10,940 nucleotides of DNA. Origin: Ruminococcaceae bacterium UBA1244 (GTDB taxonomy: Bacteria; Bacillota; Clostridia; Oscillospirales; Acutalibacteraceae). Made by a program: the position numbers and the translations under genes. How positions within the stretch are numbered: position 1 is the first letter of the stretch; each line of letters opens with the position of its first letter. The stretch is from contig DBWG01000002.1 of assembly GCA_002308635.1 (NCBI GenBank), positions 19,970-30,909 on the forward strand, read 5' to 3'. The notes under the pieces are model-generated. The model was not told where the DNA came from, did not search any database, and saw nothing but the letters and a program-made list of their open reading frames with translations. Of the stretch, positions 7,401-10,940 are shown piece after piece.

Positions 7401-9143
7401 GGACTCTTCACCGCAAGCGACATCACAGTAACCTATGTTTACAAGCTCACCTCCCCCGTTGATCCCCTTTCAAACGATTCCTCAATGACACCTGCATCCA
7501 TAAAGCTCGGCAGCTCCGCAACAGTCACCTGCGCTGCATCAGGCGGAAAGACCTCCTATCAGTACAAGGTAGCATACAAGGGCGCCTCTGATTCCTCCTA
7601 TACAACCGTTCAGGACTACAGCTCAAACACCTCCGTAAAGGTCACACCAAAAACCGAAGGCACATATTCAGTAGTCGTAACCGTAAAGGACAGCGCAGGC
7701 ACAACAAAGGAAAAGTCATTCTCTCTCACCGTTACAGGCGATGACCCCGAAACACTCGAAAACAACTCAACTATCTCTTCAAAAACCATCACCCTCGGCA
7801 GCAGCGTCAAAGTAACAGGCGCAGCCTCCGGCGGAACAAAGCCCTATCAGTACGCCGTATACTACAAGAAGGCTTCTTCTTCAAGCTATACAACAGTACA
7901 ATCCTACAGCACATCATCTTCAATAGAAGTCACTCCGACTACTGCCGCCACCTACGATATCAGAGTAAAGGTCAAGGATTCCGCAGGCACAGTCAAGACC
8001 AAAGACTTCACCGTAACAGTTTCCTCCTCAGGTGTTACAAATACCTCAACAATAAGCTCCACCAGCATCTCTCTCGGCAGCAGCGTTACAGTAACGGCTT
8101 CTGCAAAGGGCGGCAAATCTCCATACAAGTATGCAGTATACTACAAAAAGACTTCTTCCGATAACTATTCCGAAGTGCAGGCATACTCCACCACAAGCAC
8201 AATTAAGGTAACTCCCACAACCGCAACAACTTATGATGTCCGTGTCAAGGTCAAGGACAGCAACGGCACTGTTGCAAAAAAGGACTTTACCGTCACCGTC
8301 AAAAAGGCAGCTCTCACAAACAACTCCACTATCGGCAAAACAACCATTTCTATCGGCGACAGCATTACCGTAACTGCAGCGGCTTCCGGCGGCGCATCAC
8401 CCTATAAGTATGCAGTATATCTCAAAAAAGCTTCCTCAGATAACTACTCCGAAGTAAGGGGCTACGCAACAGGCACAAGCATCAAGGTCACTCCTACTGC
8501 TGCGACAGCATACAACATCCTCGTCAAGGTCAAGGACAGCAACGGCACAATAGCAAAGAAGACCTTCACTGTTACCGTAACAACTTCCCCCGTAAACAAA
8601 TACACCATCTCATCCACCTCCATCACTCTCGGTCAGGATATAACCGCAACGGCTGAAGGTCACACGGGCGTATCTCCCTTTAAGTATGCAGCATACTACA
8701 AAAAATCCACCGATGATTCCTTCACCACTCTCCAGGGCTATTCCACAACCAACAAGTTCATCTTTACTCCCCAGACCTCCGGCACATACATCCTCCGCAT
8801 GAAGATCAAGGATTCAAAAAACAGCATAGTATCAAAGGATTACAAGATCAATGTTTCCGCACCAACAGCATTTACTAACCTTGCATCCATTGACCGCTGT
8901 GTTATCAGTCTCGGAGAAACTGTCACCGTAACAGCCGGCGCAGTAAAGGGAACAAAACCCTATCAGTATGCAATATCCTACAAAAAAGCAAGCTCCTCCT
9001 CCTACACAAGCGTACAGGGCTACAGCACAAACAAAACTGTCACCATCAAGCCCAAAACAGCAACAGACTATAACATCCTTGTAAAAGCAAAAGACGCTTC
9101 CGGAACAATGAAGTCCAAGACATTCACTGTCACCGTCAAATGA
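4434..9143 (+). CDS. Secreted type I pullulanase with MucBP, CBM26 and six Ig-like repeats
   Basis: This 1569-residue enzyme should hydrolyse alpha-1,6 branch links of starch, pullulan or limit dextrins outside the cell. Order: Sec signal peptide (basic start, hydrophobic core 13-28, likely cut after VSA at 38); CBM48-type domain (about 50-155); GH13 catalytic domain with the pullulanase signature FNWGYDP (254-260), DVVYNH (301-306), FRFDLMG with nucleophile D371, YGEPW with acid/base E400 and SAHDN with D487; C-terminal beta domain to about 690; MucBP modules (about 700-768 and 773-839); a CBM26-like starch-binding module (844-938, with GWSTV, AWPGTVM, GGWYVG); a third MucBP (939-1007); then six Ig-like repeats to the end. 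The active site looks complete. No dockerin, LPXTG or membrane anchor follows the last repeat, so it may be released or held through its repeats. The ATG at 4434 was chosen because AAGG lies 7 nt upstream and the signal peptide begins there. Confidence 0.93.
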   Translation: MTMKRNIFRKSASLFMSALLSLSVFSVASTLNVTTVSAVSYSEMSALDQYAYSGDDLGATYSKTSTTFKVWAPTASKVQIKRYTTGSDAESGAAVIETKDMTKGSQGIWSITISGDLNKTYYTYLVTANGVTNETVDIYARTTGVNGMRGMVVDLDSTDPAGWENDKRVDCPNQTDAIIWEVHVRDFSASSDSGMKNKGKFLAFTETGTTVNSDGVHPTGIDYLADLGVTHVHLLPAFDFDGGIDETKLSTDQFNWGYDPVNYNSPEGSFSTDPYHGEVRINEFKQMVQALHNKGIGVVLDVVYNHTYGKNDWFDFTVPDYYYRQNAKGTQSNGSGCGNETASDRAMFHKYMIDSIVYWAQEYHLDGFRFDLMGLHDCDTMNDIRAALDKIDPDILIYGEPWTAETTTCPKPTAVQGNMKLVSTDISAFNDKVRDAIKGSCFNAADPGFIQGAGFEEALKSSIQASTGTGQWSKQPSQTVTYTSAHDNYTLYDKLVFSCKGGSGYGNRYDDLVAMNKLAGGIILTSQGMSFFQAGEEFARTKYGDHNSYKSPTSTNQLVWSNTKTYADLLAYYKGLIQIRKAYSPFRDPTNTSNGTIYFSWANSGFPSGVVAFTMYNKLNPDTEWDYVAVLHNSNSYSQTVTLMTYDGKTLPSQWTIIADGSTAGIESLGTTGSTVTIPARSTMVLVDKTSFDRTVISAGGKVTVNHVIKSSSTTYKTETLKGKEGTSYTTSPLSELTSNGYTVASVSGQTTGTFTKAGTTVTYYYELDTTKYASITVKYQDAETGASIAPDDVQSKLIGSTYSVSPKTVKGYECDTGLTSNASGTVAQGGTTVIFKYHEAESETLKIHYYNSNGWSTVAMYVYTESGTTAKQLSGAWPGTVMTAESGGWYVGTVDYDDTALFIANNNNNGSQDPSGVGTSGYSVSGEVWIKGGKVYQGGKVNVRYVDQDNNVLGKETLTGIADGTTTYTTSAKTFTGYELVTTPTNASGLFTASDITVTYVYKLTSPVDPLSNDSSMTPASIKLGSSATVTCAASGGKTSYQYKVAYKGASDSSYTTVQDYSSNTSVKVTPKTEGTYSVVVTVKDSAGTTKEKSFSLTVTGDDPETLENNSTISSKTITLGSSVKVTGAASGGTKPYQYAVYYKKASSSSYTTVQSYSTSSSIEVTPTTAATYDIRVKVKDSAGTVKTKDFTVTVSSSGVTNTSTISSTSISLGSSVTVTASAKGGKSPYKYAVYYKKTSSDNYSEVQAYSTTSTIKVTPTTATTYDVRVKVKDSNGTVAKKDFTVTVKKAALTNNSTIGKTTISIGDSITVTAAASGGASPYKYAVYLKKASSDNYSEVRGYATGTSIKVTPTAATAYNILVKVKDSNGTIAKKTFTVTVTTSPVNKYTISSTSITLGQDITATAEGHTGVSPFKYAAYYKKSTDDSFTTLQGYSTTNKFIFTPQTSGTYILRMKIKDSKNSIVSKDYKINVSAPTAFTNLASIDRCVISLGETVTVTAGAVKGTKPYQYAISYKKASSSSYTSVQGYSTNKTVTIKPKTATDYNILVKAKDASGTMKSKTFTVTVK
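7461..9140 (+). repeat. Six tandem Ig-like repeats at the pullulanase C-terminus
   Basis: The last 560 residues consist of six repeats beginning near residues 1010, 1107, 1201, 1294, 1387 and 1480; units 3 to 5 are exactly 93 residues. Each unit reads roughly: NxSTIS..(S/T)I.LG.SVTVTA...GG..PY.YAVYYKK, then SS.YT.VQ.YST...I.VTP.T..TY...VKVKDS.GT...K.FTVTV. The regular Tyr residues recall the triple-tyrosine (Y_Y_Y) type of beta-sandwich. The DNA copies have diverged at third codon positions, so this is an old or functionally maintained array and not a recent expansion. Probable role: a rigid spacer or a cell-surface or partner-binding stalk (inference). Confidence 0.85.
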
Positions 9144-9165
9144 TCACAAGAACCTCCTTTAATAC

Positions 9166-9205
9166 AAAAAGCGCATCCCCGATATTTTTCGGGAATGCGT
9201 TTTTT
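9166..9205 (+). terminator. Bidirectional intrinsic terminator between pullulanase and acetyltransferase genes
   Basis: A 12-bp stem (9171-9182 with 9189-9200, one C-A mismatch and one G-T wobble) with a 6-nt loop is flanked by five A on the left and six T on the right. It therefore has a T-run in both directions and serves the convergent genes. It starts 22 nt after the pullulanase stop and ends 1 nt from the acetyltransferase stop. Confidence 0.88.
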
Positions 9206-9206
9206 G

Positions 9207-9728
9207 TTATCCAAATATTATCTCATACAATTCTTCAAACCGCTCATCGTCACAATTGCGGTTCTTCCTTCCTCCGTGAACCTCAACAAAGCTCATCCCA
9301 AGCTTTTTTATAACTCTCCTTGAAGCCTCGTTTTCGCTGTCACATTCGGCAATGAATCTTTTCAGCCCCATCTCCCTGCGGAAAAGCTCTATAAGTCCCT
9401 CTGCGGCTTCCAGAGCAAAACCTCTTCCTCTGTATTCCTTTCTTATCAGCCACCCAAGCTCTCCCCTGTCATAATTTCCGTCAAAATACATCGAAACTAT
9501 TCCCGCATATTCATCTCCGAACATAACAACAAATTCATAATAATCAGGACGTTCCTTTTGAGACTCCCTCACCGCCGCATCAAGAAATCCTACAGTTTCC
9601 TCATACGAATCCTTCGGAAAAAACACCATCATCTTTATGTATTCCCTGTCCGTCACAAAACCTGCTATCCCGTCTGCATCGCTGACAGCCGCCTGCTTTA
9701 TCATCAGCCTTTTTGTTTTTATTTCCAT
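9207..9728 (-). CDS. GNAT family N-acetyltransferase (RimJ/RimL-like)
   Basis: The 173-residue protein should transfer an acetyl group from acetyl-CoA to an amine, either a protein N-terminus or a small molecule; the substrate cannot be told. The start MEIKTKRLMIKQ is typical of the RimJ/RimL branch. The acetyl-CoA pyrophosphate loop is seen in motif A, LGWLIRKEYRGRGFALEAA (R100-G101-R102-G103). The following SENEASRRVIKKLGM (about 131-145) is the usual alpha4 region with an Asn that faces the cofactor. An in-frame GTG at 9737 would add three residues (MDD). ATG at 9728 is preferred because it matches the family start and has GGTGG 5 nt upstream. It is transcribed alone, convergent with the pullulanase gene and divergent from the next gene, and has a good promoter of its own. 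A house-keeping or detoxifying role is equally possible. Confidence 0.85.
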   Translation of the reverse strand: MEIKTKRLMIKQAAVSDADGIAGFVTDREYIKMMVFFPKDSYEETVGFLDAAVRESQKERPDYYEFVVMFGDEYAGIVSMYFDGNYDRGELGWLIRKEYRGRGFALEAAEGLIELFRREMGLKRFIAECDSENEASRRVIKKLGMSFVEVHGGRKNRNCDDERFEELYEIIFG

Positions 9729-9755
9729 ATCATCCACCCCGACCTATATCAAAAA

Positions 9756-9780
9756 ATACATGACCTGTATGATTATACAG
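9756..9780. promoter_or_regulatory. Overlapping inverted repeats over the acetyltransferase promoter
   Basis: Two palindromes overlap: ATACA-tgacc-TGTAT (9756-9770) and CTGTAT-gatt-ATACAG (9765-9780, perfect 6+6). The second covers the -10 box of the minus-strand promoter. The same half-sites recur across the divergent promoter as ATACAG (9827-9832) and CTGTAT (9842-9847). They look like operator sites for a TACA/TGTA-binding repressor; the regulator is not identified. Confidence 0.45.
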
Positions 9781-9800
9781 CATTTTAACAGCTCCGTAAA
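9772..9800 (-). promoter_or_regulatory. Sigma-A type promoter of the acetyltransferase gene
   Basis: On the minus strand, TTTACG (9800-9795, 4 of 6 to consensus) is followed after 17 nt by a perfect TATAAT (9777-9772). The start codon lies about 44 nt downstream of the -10 box. Confidence 0.6.
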
Positions 9801-9821
9801 GACTATCTTGTATTTGTCATC

Positions 9822-9850
9822 TTGAAATACAGCTCAAACAACTGTATAAT
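9822..9850 (+). promoter_or_regulatory. Strong sigma-A promoter of the zinc-ribbon protein gene
   Basis: TTGAAA (9822-9827), a 17-nt spacer and a perfect TATAAT (9845-9850) form a near-consensus vegetative promoter. Transcription should start near 9857, giving a leader of about 25 nt that holds the ribosome binding site GGGAG (9870-9874). ATACAG overlaps the last base of the -35 box and CTGTAT overlaps the first bases of the -10 box, forming an inverted pair with 9 nt between. Confidence 0.75.
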
Positions 9851-9882
9851 AAAACTGTAATATAATATCGGGAGATGATCCA

Positions 9883-10773
9883 ATGTCGTGGTCAGACAAG
9901 CTCAACGGCTTCTGGAAAGAGGGCTACCACTATTATCTTGAATTCAATAATGAAAAACTCACAGTACGCAACTACCGCAGAGAGATAGCCATTGAAACTA
10001 CAGTATCCTATGACTCCGAAGCCCTTGACAGCGGCAAAAGAACAATAATAACCCTTGCCGACAATGTCCTTTCCCGCACATGGGACGGAGATATGATGAC
10101 AGAGATCAAGGAACTCGCCTATGAAAACGGCGAACTGAAAATGCTTTATTACTACACAATCATGGGTGAAACACTCTATACCCTGAAAAAAGTCAGTCAC
10201 GGACCCTTCGATCATATACGCATCCTTGACGATGAATACATCGAAAAACTGCAGGGCGAATGGATAAAATGGTCGGAAAATCCGTCTCCGCAATATACTG
10301 TAACTCTCAGAATAAAGGACAGAAAGCTCTGCTTTTTTGATGAAAAATATGAGCCGTTCCATGCCGTGAGCTATTCCTATTGTCCCGAAAAGGTATATCT
10401 TGTCCCTGCAAACCTGACTGACGACAATTTCCGTGGATATACAAAGGTCGAGGTTCTGCCGGATATGCTCACCACAACTATGATGGTCTGTGACGCAAGT
10501 ATGCCGTTATACGTTTTTGCCCGAAAAGATAAGCTTGACAGTATAGAAGTACCCTCTGCCGCAAAAAGACCGATGGTAAACACAATGCAGTACAATCCTC
10601 CGCCGGCTGACCTGAAAAACAGCTTTGTAGGGATGATGAGGCTCGGTTCTCAGGAAACTGCCCATAATTACGATATCCCCGATGAAGGTTTCAAATTTTG
10701 TCCCGAATGTGGCTACAACAATTCTGACGGACTAAGATTCTGTCCGGAATGTGGAAACCAACTGAAAAAATAG
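9883..10773 (+). CDS. Uncharacterised protein with internal duplication and C-terminal zinc ribbon
   Basis: I do not recognise this 296-residue protein as a named family. It has no signal peptide or membrane segment, so it is probably cytoplasmic. The C-terminus is a clear zinc ribbon, FCPECGYNN...RFCPECGNQ, with C273, C276, C287 and C290 (CxxC-x10-CxxC). The rest appears to be two related beta-rich units: one from KLNGFW (6-11) to ETLYTLKK (96-103), the other from KLQGEW (122-127) to MPLYVFARK (207-215). Each is about 95-100 residues, starts with K-L-x-G-x-W and ends with a strand containing LY followed by K, a layout that recalls small lipocalin-like barrels (weak inference). A linker (about 217-270) rich in Pro and Asn joins them to the ribbon. 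The start ATG has GGGAG 8 nt upstream and a near-consensus promoter. It is monocistronic, with a terminator right after the stop. Confidence 0.8.
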   Translation: MSWSDKLNGFWKEGYHYYLEFNNEKLTVRNYRREIAIETTVSYDSEALDSGKRTIITLADNVLSRTWDGDMMTEIKELAYENGELKMLYYYTIMGETLYTLKKVSHGPFDHIRILDDEYIEKLQGEWIKWSENPSPQYTVTLRIKDRKLCFFDEKYEPFHAVSYSYCPEKVYLVPANLTDDNFRGYTKVEVLPDMLTTTMMVCDASMPLYVFARKDKLDSIEVPSAAKRPMVNTMQYNPPPADLKNSFVGMMRLGSQETAHNYDIPDEGFKFCPECGYNNSDGLRFCPECGNQLKK

Positions 10774-10779
10774 AAAAAT

Positions 10780-10818
10780 AAAATCAGCACATTCCTTTTG
10801 GGAGTATGCTGATTTTTT
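10780..10818 (+). terminator. Intrinsic terminator between convergent genes
   Basis: Nine perfect pairs (AAATCAGCA with TGCTGATTT), extended by several imperfect pairs, form a hairpin with its loop around TTTTG. Six T residues follow at 10813-10818 on the plus strand. The other arm begins with a run of A/T that gives T-rich sequence on the minus strand, so it can also serve the SpoVT-like gene, whose stop codon ends 6 nt away. Confidence 0.85.
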
Positions 10819-10823
10819 GTTTG

Positions 10824-10940
10824 TCATTCGCTGAGCTGTTTGCTGAGGAATGCCGAAGCAGCCTGCAGCAGCTTAGTTTCGGATTCAGTTGGAGGAGTGT
10901 GCTTTTCATCGGATATCATCATTACCGCACCTGCAAGATC
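10824..10940 (-). CDS. spoVT: C-terminus of a SpoVT-like AbrB-family regulator (partial)
   Basis: Only the last 38 codons are present, reading DLAGAVMMISDEK...ETKLLQAASAFLSKQLSE and ending in TGA; the 5' part runs off the window. The pattern GAV-hydrophobic-S, an acidic stretch, then E-x-K-x3-AA-x-FL-x-KQ matches, from memory, the C-terminal end of the GAF-like domain of SpoVT. SpoVT is the AbrB-type DNA-binding regulator that tunes forespore genes under sigma-G in spore formers. The DNA-binding N-terminus would be outside the window, so the call rests on the tail alone. Other regulators with a similar GAF-like end are possible. Confidence 0.6.
   Translation of the reverse strand, partial: DLAGAVMMISDEKHTPPTESETKLLQAASAFLSKQLSE

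Noticed and set aside
7461..9140. Repeat array considered as CRISPR or non-coding tandem repeat
   Set aside because: The period is about 279 nt, all units are in frame in one protein, and differences fall mostly at third codon positions.
9050..9143. Dockerin, LPXTG or membrane anchor at the pullulanase C-terminus
   Set aside because: The last Ig-like unit ends in TFTVTVK directly before the stop; no calcium-binding dockerin repeats, sorting motif or hydrophobic tail is present.
10377..10595. Minus-strand open frames inside the zinc-ribbon gene (also 9892-10362)
   Set aside because: They are antisense to a gene with a near-consensus promoter, a good ribosome binding site and a recognisable zinc ribbon, and show no recognisable pattern of their own.

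Overview
The window looks like chromosome of a Gram-positive, spore-forming, starch-degrading gut bacterium of the Ruminococcus type (Bacillota, Oscillospiraceae/Ruminococcaceae). This is an inference from three things: a secreted type I pullulanase that combines MucBP modules, a CBM26 starch-binding module and Ig-like repeats; a gene end resembling the sporulation regulator SpoVT; and strong AGGAGG-type ribosome binding sites. The species cannot be fixed from the sequence alone.

Positions 1-4160, all on the minus strand, hold the start of a tailed-phage late operon: small terminase, large terminase, portal, prohead protease/scaffold, and the first 77 codons of a probable capsid cement (decoration) protein. 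The genes are packed tightly (4-nt overlap, then gaps of 29, 4 and 13 nt) in the usual packaging-then-head order, and all four complete genes are open with their key motifs present. No integrase, lysogeny gene or attachment repeat is visible, so one end of a prophage, or of a prophage remnant, lies close to the right of the small terminase gene.

Positions 4161-4433 are an AT-rich intergenic stretch between the divergent phage operon and the pullulanase gene. It holds a terminator-like hairpin facing the phage genes, weak promoter candidates in both directions, and small hairpins in the pullulanase leader.

Positions 4434-9143 encode one very large secreted enzyme of 1569 residues: signal peptide, CBM48, GH13 pullulanase domain with its catalytic triad intact, two MucBP modules, a CBM26, a third MucBP, and six tandem Ig-like repeats of about 93 residues. 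It should debranch starch or pullulan outside the cell; no dockerin or sorting signal was seen at its C-terminus.

Positions 9166-10940 are ordinary chromosome: a bidirectional terminator, a RimJ/RimL-type acetyltransferase (minus), a divergent promoter region with repeated ATACAG/CTGTAT inverted repeats, an unrecognised protein with an internal duplication and a C-terminal zinc ribbon (plus), another terminator, and the C-terminal end of a SpoVT-like regulator (minus). I did not find a clearly new multi-gene system. The best leads are the divergent promoter region with its shared inverted repeats, the duplicated zinc-ribbon protein, the pullulanase architecture, and the hairpin that separates the terminase genes from any possible promoter.
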